Positions 6,965 to 15,600 of a stretch of 43,175 nt of DNA are shown here, in pieces (within the stretch, counting starts at the first letter, position 1; every line of letters begins with the position of its first letter). Where the stretch lies: contig JAKSTJ010000021.1 of assembly GCA_024402635.1 (NCBI GenBank), positions 1-43,175 on the forward strand. The letters run 5' to 3'. The notes below the pieces were generated by a model, which searched no databases, was not told the DNA's origin, and saw nothing but the letters and a program-made list of their open reading frames with translations. The DNA is from Treponema sp. GTDB taxonomy: Bacteria; Spirochaetota; Spirochaetia; Treponematales; Treponemataceae. Position numbers and translations under genes: made by a program.

Positions 6965-8206
6965 ATGCCAAAAGCGATGCAATATACAAAAGGCTCAATC
7001 ATCTATTTTGAAGGTGATCATGATGACAGAGTTTTTATCATGCAAAGTGGAGCCGTATTACTCACAAGTACAGACATTGAATCTGGTCAGCCAGTTGCAG
7101 AACAGGTTAAAAATGGCGAATTCTTTGGTGTAAAATCAGCTTTAGGACATTTTGCCCGAGAAGAAACTGCTACTGCTTTAGTACCTACAGTTGCTGTTGC
7201 TCTTACAGTTCAGGAATTTGAAATTCTTTTTAGTCAGAATAAAGCCTTGATTTTGAAAATGCTTCGGGTATTCTCAAATCAGTTGCGTCAGATTCATAAA
7301 AAAACTGAATCAATTTTAAATAATATTACAGAAGATCAGCAGTCTGGAATGCTTGCCGTTGCAAAAAGTTTCTATGATGATGAACAGTATCGTTCAGCTT
7401 GTGATGTTTATTTAAAATTCTTAAAACGATATCCAAATACTACAAAAAAAGATGAAGTTGCAAAACTTTATGCAGATTCAAAAATGCGTAATGACAGAGC
7501 TGCTGCCCACAATAAATATAAAGATGCTGCAGATACTTCTGAAGAAGATTCAACTTCATTAAAACTTTTCTCTTTACCAGCTTTTGACAGATTTGCAAAA
7601 AAATATGAGCCTGGTGAAGTTATTATTTCTGAATATGAACCAGGAGATTGTTTCTATCTTATTCAGAGCGGAAAAGTTCAACTTGTAAAATGTGTAAATG
7701 GTACATCTAAAAACCTTGATATATTAAAACCTGGCGAATTCTTTGGAGAAATGGCAATTCTTGATAATTCAGCCCGATCTGCAACTTGTGTTGCTGTTGG
7801 AAATGTTAAGTGTCTTGAATTTAACAAAGAAAACTTTGAATTGTTGATTGCAGGAAATCCTCAGATTGCACTTGTTTTACTTAAACTTTTCTGTAAACGT
7901 ATTTACGATCAGAAACGACGATTTAGAATTCTTTGTATAAAAGATTTACAGGCTCGTCTTGCAGATGTATTCCTTATGCTGGATGAAATGAATCCACCTA
8001 CAAATCCTGCAGAAAAAATGCGTCGCTTTAATGTTACTTCCGGAGATATTGCTCACTGGGCAGGACTTTCAATTGAAGTTACAAAAGAAGAATTAAGCAA
8101 ATTTGTAGAAAAACGCAAGATCGAAATTTTTGACGGATACATGATTGTAGCAAACATCCTTGACCTTAAACGCATGTTTGACACTCGTTTCAATCCATCA
8201 GTTTAA
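6965..8206 (+). CDS. Double cyclic-nucleotide-binding regulator, Crp-like
   Basis: The 413-residue protein has two cyclic-nucleotide-binding beta barrels: about 1-110 (with VFIMQSGAVLL) and about 205-315 (FYLIQSGKVQLV, then PGEFFGEMAILDNSARSATC). The second retains the phosphate-binding-cassette pattern GEMAIL...RSA. The first is degenerate, with FFGVKSALG in place of GE. Between them is a TPR-like helical pair (SFYDDEQYRSACDVYLKFLKRYP). The C-terminal 90 residues resemble a Crp winged helix (RRFNVTSGDIAHWAGLSIEVTKEELSKF). It probably senses a nucleotide second messenger and binds DNA. The targets are unknown. Confidence 0.82.
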   Translation: MPKAMQYTKGSIIYFEGDHDDRVFIMQSGAVLLTSTDIESGQPVAEQVKNGEFFGVKSALGHFAREETATALVPTVAVALTVQEFEILFSQNKALILKMLRVFSNQLRQIHKKTESILNNITEDQQSGMLAVAKSFYDDEQYRSACDVYLKFLKRYPNTTKKDEVAKLYADSKMRNDRAAAHNKYKDAADTSEEDSTSLKLFSLPAFDRFAKKYEPGEVIISEYEPGDCFYLIQSGKVQLVKCVNGTSKNLDILKPGEFFGEMAILDNSARSATCVAVGNVKCLEFNKENFELLIAGNPQIALVLLKLFCKRIYDQKRRFRILCIKDLQARLADVFLMLDEMNPPTNPAEKMRRFNVTSGDIAHWAGLSIEVTKEELSKFVEKRKIEIFDGYMIVANILDLKRMFDTRFNPSV

Positions 8207-8233
8207 TTATTTACTTTTCATATAATTTTTTTT

Positions 8234-8306
8234 GCCGATTTAGCTCACCCGGTAGAGCAGCACCCTCGTAACGTGCAGGTAGTTGGTTCAAGTCCGACAA
8301 TCGGCT
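8234..8306 (+). tRNA. trnT: tRNA-Thr (anticodon CGU)
   Basis: A complete cloverleaf can be drawn: acceptor GCCGATT with AATCGGC, D arm GCTC/GAGC, T arm GTTGG-TTCAAGT-CCGAC, discriminator T. The anticodon loop CTCGTAA places CGT at 34-36, which reads ACG (Thr). The anticodon stem has an apparent C-C mismatch at its loop-proximal pair (31-39). CCA is not encoded, and a T run follows directly. Confidence 0.9.
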
Positions 8307-8324
8307 TTTTTAATTTTAAAAAAG

Positions 8325-8597
8325 TTTTGAAATTCGGACTTGAACCAACTTCCGAAGTAAGCGCTGACCGAATAGGGAGGAAGAGCAACCATGGATGGTT
8401 GCGGAAGCGAACGAAGGCGCCCGGAGGGAACAGACAGGAAGTCTGTGAGAGAAGGGGGCAGTTCGAGTCTGAGATCTTATAAAAAAGAAGACACGTTAAA
8501 AACAAAGCCGAAAGGGTTTGTTTAGTGCTTACAGAATTTTTGAAATTCGGACTTGAACCAACTTCCGAAGTAGCAACCACCGAATTATGGAGGAAAA
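8325..8597. repeat. About 60-bp direct repeat pair containing a tRNA T-arm inverted copy, flanking a structured spacer
   Basis: Copies begin at 8325 and 8538 (offset 213). The first 35 bases are identical, and similarity continues through a GGAGGAA ribosome site. The second copy supplies the ribosome site of the methyltransferase. Each copy contains TCGGACTTGAACCAACT, the exact reverse complement of 17 bases of the upstream tRNA-Thr T arm (8281-8297). The spacer has GCAACCAT-GG-ATGGTTGC and ACAGAC-AGGAA-GTCTGT hairpins and resembles the ATGGTTGCGAAGC part of the 2440-2656 element. The long minus-strand frame over this stretch is an artefact of the tRNA and repeats. Confidence 0.7.
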
Positions 8598-8600
8598 GAA

Positions 8601-9782
8601 GTGTCATTCTCAATTCAATGGACAGATTTTCCAGAAACTTTTGATAATTCCCATGAATTAGAAAAGATTTCATTTTCTTTTTTACCAGCTCCAGAAAATC
8701 TAAATGGCAGTTTGTTTATTGCAGGAGACAATTATCCTGTTTTACAAAAGCTTTGCCCACTTTACAAAAATAAAATAGACATCATTTACATTGATCCACC
8801 TTATAACACAGGAAATCTTTTTACTTATAACGATAAATTTGGAAAAACTTCTGATTCTCATTCCCAATGGCTTAGTTTTATGAGTAGAAGATTAAAGTTG
8901 GCAAAAGAACTGTTATGTTCGACAGGCTGTATTTTTATAGCAATTGATCAGGCGGAACTTTATCATCTTAAGCTTTTGTGTGACCAGATTTTTGGTGAAG
9001 AAAATTTTGTAAATGATTTTATGTGGCTTCACGGAAAGGGAAAAAAAGATACCTGGTCCAGAACTTTACAGCAGCACACTCTTTGTTATGCAAAAGAAAA
9101 ATCAGCTCTGTCCCCATTTGTAGAAATTGAAAATACAAACTGGGCAAAAACCAATGTTGATAATGATCCTCGTGGAAACTGGTTTAGCGGTAGTGTTTCT
9201 TTTACAGAAAAAAGAAGCAATCCAAATCATAGAAATTATTTTTCCATTACATCTCCAAGTGGAATTGTCTGGACTCGCCAATGGATGAAATCAAAAGAAG
9301 AAATGGAACAGTTGATAAAAGAAAACAGAATTTTTTGGGGACAGTCCCCTGATTTTAATAAAGTTCCACGAATCAAGATTTTTAATGAAGAAAAAACAGA
9401 AATCATTCCTAAAAATATAATCGACTGCGTAGAATCAACAAGAAATGCTCAGACTCATTTAGATGAACTTCTTGGCGAGAAAAATTGTTTTGATAATCCT
9501 AAACCTGTCAGCTTAATTAAACATCTGATAAAAATTACCCAAATGAAAAAAGATGCTCTGATTCTGGATTTTTTTGCAGGAAGCGGAACAACTTTTGAAT
9601 CAGTGTGCCAGCTGAATAAAGAAGACGGGGGACAGAGAAAAGTAATTCTTGTACAAAAACCAGAAGTTCCTCAAAAAGAAAGTAGTTTTGAAACAATTGC
9701 AGATTTATGCTGGAAAAGAATTTGTAAAAATGCAGAAGAATTTGGGGAAATGGTGGAACGAGTGGAGATTAATCATGAATAA
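8601..9782 (+). CDS. Orphan site-specific DNA methyltransferase (type III Mod-like)
   Basis: An amino-methyltransferase of the beta class by motif order. DPPYNTGN (catalytic motif IV, residues 65-72) comes first, then a variable target-recognition region, and the SAM-binding motif I FAGSGTT at 325-331. IIYIDPPYNTGN resembles type III Mod subunits and related N6-adenine methylases. I take the GTG at 8601 as start: GGAGG lies seven bases upstream and the sequence opens SFSIQW. At 393 residues it is shorter than most Mod subunits. No restriction subunit is next to it, so it may act in regulation or be a remnant of a modification system. The following lipoprotein gene overlaps its end by eight bases. 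Confidence 0.88.
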   Translation: MSFSIQWTDFPETFDNSHELEKISFSFLPAPENLNGSLFIAGDNYPVLQKLCPLYKNKIDIIYIDPPYNTGNLFTYNDKFGKTSDSHSQWLSFMSRRLKLAKELLCSTGCIFIAIDQAELYHLKLLCDQIFGEENFVNDFMWLHGKGKKDTWSRTLQQHTLCYAKEKSALSPFVEIENTNWAKTNVDNDPRGNWFSGSVSFTEKRSNPNHRNYFSITSPSGIVWTRQWMKSKEEMEQLIKENRIFWGQSPDFNKVPRIKIFNEEKTEIIPKNIIDCVESTRNAQTHLDELLGEKNCFDNPKPVSLIKHLIKITQMKKDALILDFFAGSGTTFESVCQLNKEDGGQRKVILVQKPEVPQKESSFETIADLCWKRICKNAEEFGEMVERVEINHE

Positions 9783-10269
9783 ACTTTTTATAAAATTAAT
9801 TTTTGGATTTTGTATTATTTTCCTAACAATTTCCTGTAAAACCAAATCTTACACAGTAATAGAAAATTCAGATGGTGTAACTCTTTTGCATGAAGGTAAA
9901 GCTATTCTAAAAGTAATTGATGGCGAGAATTCAGTTAAGTTAAATATCAGGGACAGTGAATTACTATTGAATTTAGAAGAAAATTTTATAATTTCAGGAA
10001 AAATACAAGATCCTTCTGTGGAAATTGTTTTTAATTCCAGTGAAACCGGTGTTGTAAATGCATCAATTTCAAATAAAAGAGATAGTGGAATAGCAGTTAA
10101 TTTTCCTTATACAGATAATGCCGGTTCCTTTATGTTTAATACTCCAGATTATGGGTTAATAACAAATTTTGATATGACTAAGGAAATCCCATTTGTTGGG
10201 CATGAAGAAAAAATAAAAGATGAAGTGATTATATATGAAGTTGATGAAAAGGGAATTGTAAAATATTAG
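9775..10269 (+). CDS. Small lipoprotein of unknown function
   Basis: The protein is about 164 residues when started at the ATG at 9775, which lies within the last codons of the methyltransferase (ATGAATAA overlap). That start gives a classical lipoprotein signal (MNKLFIKLIFGFCIIFLTISC) with the lipidated Cys at 21. The open frame extends further upstream, but that part overlaps the methyltransferase and lacks a signal. The mature part is beta-rich with alternating hydrophobics and Asp/Glu/Asn. I recognise no family. It is probably anchored to the outer or inner membrane facing the periplasm. Confidence 0.75.
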   Translation: MNKLFIKLIFGFCIIFLTISCKTKSYTVIENSDGVTLLHEGKAILKVIDGENSVKLNIRDSELLLNLEENFIISGKIQDPSVEIVFNSSETGVVNASISNKRDSGIAVNFPYTDNAGSFMFNTPDYGLITNFDMTKEIPFVGHEEKIKDEVIIYEVDEKGIVKY

Positions 10270-10322
10270 GTAGTTTTTATTATCAATGAATCTTGTAATT
10301 TCCTGAGATAAAAACAAAAAAA

Positions 10323-10412
10323 GATTTAATAGAAATTGATTAAAGAGAATTTGTTGAAGTTCATAAAACAAAGGAAATTAAGGATATTCGTTGAGTTGAT
10401 TTGTTTTCATAA
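10323..10412 (+). pseudogene. VapB-type antitoxin fragment, copy 1
   Basis: Read in frame this gives DLIE, then after a stop REFVEVHKTKEIKDIR, a TGA and VDLFS before another stop. This resembles the C-terminal half of small VapB antitoxins. 67 bases (10343-10409) are identical to 16724-16790, which continues with the typical EDYDYKKMRVGE tail. There is no start codon and no partner PIN gene here. The remaining bases between the lipoprotein and Rpn genes show nothing else. Confidence 0.65.
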
Positions 10413-10486
10413 AAGGCATCACCTTCAACAGAGTCGAAATGTATAAGTATTGGCTTTCGGTATATCAACAACTATTTGGCAGATGC

Positions 10487-11359
10487 TTAATTATTGATTT
10501 TTAATTTATTTATTTCTTCTTCGGAAAGGCCAGTATACAGAATTATTTTTTCAAGAGTTTCTTTATTCTGAATCATTTCTTTAGCAATAGCAATAGTCTG
10601 ATCTTTTTTACCAGCCTTTTCACCACGTTCATAGGCTTCCTGCGCTTTTACCCGTAAATCTGTTTTATAACTGTATCTGGCACAAAGCATGTTTATAATC
10701 TCCTTAGTATTGGCTTCAAGAAAATCCTGCAGAATACCATTTTTAAGGGCTTCATCAATTGCTTTTTTCAGAGCCCGTTTAGAATTTCTGTTTCTGCGAA
10801 CAATTTCAATAAACTGTGTGTACTGTTTTAATATATTACAGTGTTCCATCATTTTCAATTCTGAGTCAGGATTTTTAGAAGATTTTATATTTTTTACTAC
10901 AACTTCCAGATCAAGAGGAACAGTTTCACCATAATATTCATTTTTTATAAAAGCATCAGAAAGTTTAAGGATTTTGTTGTTAGGATAAGGTTCTTCCCCA
11001 TTGTAAAAAACATAAAATTCAGGGGCTGGCAAAGAAATGACATCTTCTTTGTAGCGGTTTTCGTTTTTCAGGATAATTTCGTAAATTCTCGTAACATATT
11101 CCAGGCAACGCAAAGGCATGTTCTCATTTATTGTAGACTGATGTTCTATAAGGACTATGATTTTATTATCAATGAGCATGGAAATGTCATTCTTAAAAGT
11201 GGAATACATGGTCTGTGGAATAATAATCTGCTCAATGTCTGTTTCATCCAGTTTTAAGTCTGTACCGTGAAGTGCGTTGTAAAGAGAAAGAAAATTTTCT
11301 TTGTCAGAAAAAAGAGCACAGAAGATAGAATCTTTATGGTTGTGTTTCAGTTTTATCAT
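10487..11359 (-). CDS. Rpn family PD-(D/E)XK nuclease / putative transposase
   Basis: Rpn proteins (PDDEXK_2, formerly transposase_31) are DNA endonucleases that raise RecA-independent recombination in E. coli. The N-terminal nuclease core shows Asp58 in NDISMLID and Glu72-x-Gln74 in VLIEHQS, the D...E-x-Q pattern of the family. The C-terminal part is helical, with a short segment SEEEINKLK common in these proteins. The length, 290 residues, is normal. AGAGG lies five bases before the ATG. It stands alone, without terminal inverted repeats that would mark an insertion sequence. It shares its upstream promoter-like motif with comM and the second Rpn gene. Confidence 0.85.
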   Translation of the reverse strand: MIKLKHNHKDSIFCALFSDKENFLSLYNALHGTDLKLDETDIEQIIIPQTMYSTFKNDISMLIDNKIIVLIEHQSTINENMPLRCLEYVTRIYEIILKNENRYKEDVISLPAPEFYVFYNGEEPYPNNKILKLSDAFIKNEYYGETVPLDLEVVVKNIKSSKNPDSELKMMEHCNILKQYTQFIEIVRRNRNSKRALKKAIDEALKNGILQDFLEANTKEIINMLCARYSYKTDLRVKAQEAYERGEKAGKKDQTIAIAKEMIQNKETLEKIILYTGLSEEEINKLKINN

Positions 11360-11371
11360 ATTAACCTCTAC

Positions 11372-11402
11372 AGTTAATATGCGTTTAGTTTACGATTTCG
11401 GA
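11372..11402 (-). promoter_or_regulatory. Promoter-like motif upstream of the first rpn gene
   Basis: TCCGAAATC, 13 bases, then ATATTAACT on the minus strand, with identical blocks and spacing to the comM site at 2377-2407. The distance to the GAGG ribosome site is also alike. Confidence 0.55.
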
Positions 11403-11529
11403 GCAAATTTAAGAAAAAAAATACAAATATCAACAAATTACATCGGTTACGCTGAAAAAATATCAATTTTCAACTAAATACAACATCCCTTCGGAAAATG
11501 TAATCTACCAATGGTTATTTTATAATGCG

Positions 11530-11583
11530 TGGGCAAACCTCATATACTCGGTTTAACAGTATTCTTGACAGAATACTGTTAAA
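11530..11583. promoter_or_regulatory. Conserved rpn-upstream element overlapping a 13-bp perfect hairpin
   Basis: TGGGC, AAACC, TATAC and GGTTTAACA occur in the same order upstream of the other Rpn gene (33360-33396). Here the right end enters a perfect stem: TTTAACAGTATTC (11552-11564), loop TTGACA, GAATACTGTTAAA (11571-11583). No T tract follows on either strand, so this is more likely an operator or RNA structure than a terminator. The rest of the 265-base gap is AT-rich with nothing else recognisable. Confidence 0.5.
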
Positions 11584-11624
11584 GGATGTTTCTTAAACTT
11601 ATAAATCTAAGGAGAATTTTGTAA

Positions 11625-11978
11625 TTGAAAAAAAATGCTTATATATTTTCTTGCTTTCTCGAGGCAGCGGTTATTATTGTAGACATTGTTTATGGATTTA
11701 TGTATAAAGATTGTCCCGCTTTATTGATTGTTGCTAATGCTGCCTCAATATTAGTATTTATTTTAATGGCTTTGTTGTGTTTATATAATAGACCTAAAAC
11801 TGATCATTTAAATGAACTATTGGATAAAGTTCATGGATTCTATAAAGAACCAACTTTTTTAGGGGAAAAAAACATTGTGCAATCTTCTAATGTAGCTATA
11901 AAAATTGAATCTGATAAATATTTAAGTTCTTATTATGCAATGATAAGAGATATTATTTGTACTGAAATATCTAAATAA
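11625..11978 (+). CDS. Small two-helix membrane protein, unknown
   Basis: A 117-residue protein with two predicted membrane helices (about 6-26 and 33-54) separated by a short Lys-Asp-Cys loop, then a 60-residue soluble tail. I use the TTG at 11625: AAGGAG lies ten bases upstream and no ATG is available near the first helix. The tail has no motif I can name. Its stop overlaps the next start (TAATG), so it is co-translated with the following membrane protein. No catalytic residues are evident. The pair follows the 13-bp hairpin and may be controlled by it. Confidence 0.6.
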   Translation: MKKNAYIFSCFLEAAVIIVDIVYGFMYKDCPALLIVANAASILVFILMALLCLYNRPKTDHLNELLDKVHGFYKEPTFLGEKNIVQSSNVAIKIESDKYLSSYYAMIRDIICTEISK

Positions 11979-12508
11979 TGGAAACAGAAGTTTTGCTTAG
12001 TATGTTACAACTTATAGTTGGGATTATAACTCTTTTAGTAACAATCTATATACCGGTTGCGATAATGAATTATCAGAATTATAACAATCTGACTTCTATG
12101 TATATGCACTTGGAATTTGGACAAGCAATACAGGCTATTGTTGATTTTTTTCATGATGATTGTAATTGTGATGTTTCGTTGATTAGTCAAAAATATGCAG
12201 AAAAATTGCATAATAATGGTAAGACTTTGCATGAATATAGACGCCTTTTGAATAATTACTTTTGGTCTTTGGAAATGTGTCGTAAATCAAGTATTTTATT
12301 GAGTCATAAAATAAAAAAAGAATTTACAAATAGGGAAGCCTGGATAATAAAAGTTCTTATCTACATGAATAAAGCTATTGATGAAGAAGAAATGTTTAAG
12401 GATATAAGTTCTATTAGGTATGGAAAAATTCATAAAGTAAATGGAATTAATAAATATCTTCTAAGTCTTTCTAATTCTTTATCAAAATCCGGAAAACAAA
12501 TTAAATAG
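11978..12508 (+). CDS. Single-helix membrane protein, unknown, paired with the upstream gene
   Basis: This 176-residue protein has one strong N-terminal hydrophobic helix (about 8-30) and a soluble helical domain rich in aromatic and charged residues (for example LEFGQAIQAIVDFF and YFWSLEMCRK). The layout resembles the many small single-pass proteins of unknown function in accessory regions. I find no enzyme motif. The start overlaps the previous stop by one base. The two may form a membrane complex, but that rests only on coupling. Confidence 0.65.
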   Translation: METEVLLSMLQLIVGIITLLVTIYIPVAIMNYQNYNNLTSMYMHLEFGQAIQAIVDFFHDDCNCDVSLISQKYAEKLHNNGKTLHEYRRLLNNYFWSLEMCRKSSILLSHKIKKEFTNREAWIIKVLIYMNKAIDEEEMFKDISSIRYGKIHKVNGINKYLLSLSNSLSKSGKQIK

Positions 12509-12525
12509 TTATTAATTAAGGAGCA

Positions 12526-12560
12526 AGATAAAAACTATTGAAATAGCACAGTTTTTATCT
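12526..12560. promoter_or_regulatory. 11-bp inverted repeat before the BspA-like gene
   Basis: AGATAAAAACT (12526-12536) and AGTTTTTATCT (12550-12560) are perfect complements with a 13-base loop. It could end the membrane-protein operon or act as an operator for the surface-protein gene. There is no T tract beyond the stem. Confidence 0.4.
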
Positions 12561-12600
12561 ACTTCAAATTTGCGTTGTAAACTTTTTATGGGGGTATAAA

Positions 12601-15600
12601 TTGAAAAAGCTTTTTAGTTTTCTATTAATTATCTGTTCAATTATTTTAGTAATTGCATGTAAACAAGAACCGGAGCCAGAACCCGTGGTTCTTTCTTATA
12701 TTGAAATTACAAACCAAGCTTTCAAAACAGAATATTTTGTTGGAGAAGAACTTGATACAACAGGGTTGGAAATTACAGCATATTATAGTGATGGTAGTTC
12801 TGAAATTGTTGAAGATTGGACTGTGGAAGGATTTGATTCTTCTGCGGCAAGTAGTAGCAAAAGAATTACTGTTGTTTTTGAAGGAAAAAGAACAAGTTAT
12901 TATGTAAAGATAATTGCAATTAAAATATTGAGAATTGAAATTACAAATCCTGCAACAAAAACAGAATATTGTATTAAGGAAAAACTTGATACAAGCGGAT
13001 TAGAAGTTTCTGCTATAATGAATGATGGAACAAAGAAAGTTATAACTGGATATACTACATATTTTAGCAGTTCTGTTATTAGCGATGATGTAAAAGTCAG
13101 TATTTACTATTCTGGTTATAGTATAAATTATTCAGTTAAAGTAAAAAAACATGATTTTGATGAAAAATGGTCATATGATGAGGAAAATCATTGGCATGCA
13201 GCATTGTGTGGACATGATGTTATAGATAAATATGGAAAACATAATATGTCATCTGATTGTAAATGCATAGATTGTGGTTATTTCAATAATGAAATGACTG
13301 TAGCTGAATTTGATGACAGAATTAGCGGTGTAACAAAAATTACAGCAAATAATTCAAAAACTGGGATTTATATATCAGATGATGGCCTTACTGCAAATAT
13401 ATATAATATAAAACTAACTCAAAATTCTGGTTATGTAGGATTCCCTTCTTCGTTGGTTTCTGCGGATTTATCCGGAATTGATTTTTCAAATGTTTCAGAC
13501 ACAAGTTATATGTTTAATGGTTGTAAGTTGGAAAGTGTAACGCTACCATCTAGTGTAACAAGCATTGGACGCAAAGCATTCTATAACTGTACAAGATTAA
13601 CCAGTGTAACAATACCAAGCGGTGTAACAAGCATTGGAGAAGATGCATTCTATAACTGTACAGGATTAACGAGTGTCACAATACCAAGCGGTGTAACAAG
13701 TATTGGAGATAGAACATTCAAAAAATGTACAGAATTAACGAGTATCACAATACCAAGCGGTGTAACTAGTATTGGAGATAGTGCATTCCATGACTGTTAT
13801 AGATTAACGAGTATAACTATCCCTAGCAGTGTAACAAGTATTGGTAGTGATGCATTTCAGAATTGTAACAGTATAACTGTAGTTGAAACAGATAATGCAG
13901 GAAAATGGGCAGGGATAAATTTTGAAAATGGCCAGTCAAATCCATTATGTGGTAGTGCTCCTTTTTTACGTTCAATTAAATTATATGAAAACGGGATAGA
14001 AGTAAAAAATCTTGTAATAGATTCAAGTGTAAATAAAGTAAGTTCTTATGCATTCTATAACTGTAAAGGATTAACGAGTGTCACAATACCAAGCGGTGTA
14101 ACAAGCATTGGAGATTGTGCATTCCGTGACTGTACAGGACTAACCAGAATAACAATACCAAGCAGTGTAACAAGTATTGGAGCTAGTGCATTCTCTAACT
14201 GTACAGGATTAACGAGTGTAATAATACCAAGCAGTGTAACAAGCATTGGACGCAATGCATTCTGTGACTGTACAGGATTAACGAGTATAACTATCCCCAG
14301 CAGTGTAACAAGTATTGAAGATTATGCATTCTATAACTGTACAGGATTAACGAGTGTCACAATACCAAGCAGTGTGACAAGTATTGGACGCGAGGCATTC
14401 TATAATTGTCGCAGTATAACTGTAGTTGAAACAGATAATGCAGGAAAATGGGCAGGTATAAATTTTGAAGATGGCGACTCAAATCCATTATATAATTCAC
14501 ATTCAATTAAATTATATGAAAACGGAAAAGAGGTAAAAAATCTTGTAATAGATTCAAGTGTAAATAAAGTAAGTTCTTATGCATTCTATAACTGTACAGG
14601 ATTAACGAGTGTAACAATACCAAGCAGTGTAACAAGCATTGGACGCAATGCATTCTATAACTGTAAAGGATTAACGAGTGTAACAATACCAAGCAGTGTA
14701 ACAAGTATTGGAGGTAGTGCATTCTATTACTGTACAGGATTAACGAGAGTCACAATCCCAAGCAGTGTAACTAGTATTGGTAGTAAAGCATTTTATAAGT
14801 GTTCCAGTATAACTGTAGTTGAAACAGATAATGCAGGAAAATGGGCAGGTATAAATTTTGAAGATGGCGACTCAAATCCATTATATAATTCACATTCAAT
14901 TAAATTATATGAAAACGGAAAAGAGGTAAAAAATCTTGTAATAGATTCAAGTGTAAATAAAGTAAGTTCTTATGCATTCTATAACTGTACAGGATTAACG
15001 AGTGTAACAATACCAAGCAGTGTAACAAGCATTGGAGAAGATGCATTCTCTAACTGTACAGAATTAACGAGTGTAACAATACCAAGCGGTGTAACAACCA
15101 TTGGACGCAATGCATTTGGTGAATGTATAAGATTGACTAAAGTAAAAACAGATAATGCAGGAAAATGGGCAGGAATAAATTTCGAAAGTCCAACTTCAAA
15201 TCCATTGTATTATGCAGGTAGATTATATGTAAGAAGCGAATTAGCAGAAGAATCTATAGTAATACATTCAAGTGTAAATAAAGTAAGTTCTTATGCATTC
15301 TATAACTGTAAAGGATTAACGAGTGTCACAATACCAAGCGGTGTAACAAGCATTGGAGATTGTGCATTCCGTGACTGTACAGGACTAACCAGAATAACAA
15401 TACCAAGCAGTGTAACAAGTATTGGAGCTAGTGCATTCTCTAACTGTACAGGATTAACGAGTGTAATAATACCAAGCAGTGTAACAAGCATTGGAGCTGG
15501 TGTATTCTCTAACTGTACAGGATTAACGAGTGTAACAATACCAAGCAGTGTAACAAGTATTGAAGCTAGTGCATTCAATTACTGTAAAGGATTAACGAGT

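Noticed and set aside
8307..8600. Integrative-element attachment site at tRNA-Thr
   Set aside because: An att duplication would repeat the tRNA 3' end in direct orientation. The copies here are inverted and cover only the T arm, and no integrase is in the window.
8245..8673. 142-codon minus-strand gene
   Set aside because: It runs antisense over the tRNA and both copies of the direct repeat. Its repeated peptide SEVGSSPNFK is only the translation of the repeat, and it has no ribosome site.
10487..11359. Complete insertion sequence around the first Rpn gene
   Set aside because: No terminal inverted repeats or target duplications were found at its borders. The shared upstream elements lie on one side only.
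14055..15578. Minus-strand genes within the BspA-like gene
   Set aside because: Open frames on the opposite strand mirror the 23-residue repeat of the real gene. They have no start signals and the same low-complexity translation each time.
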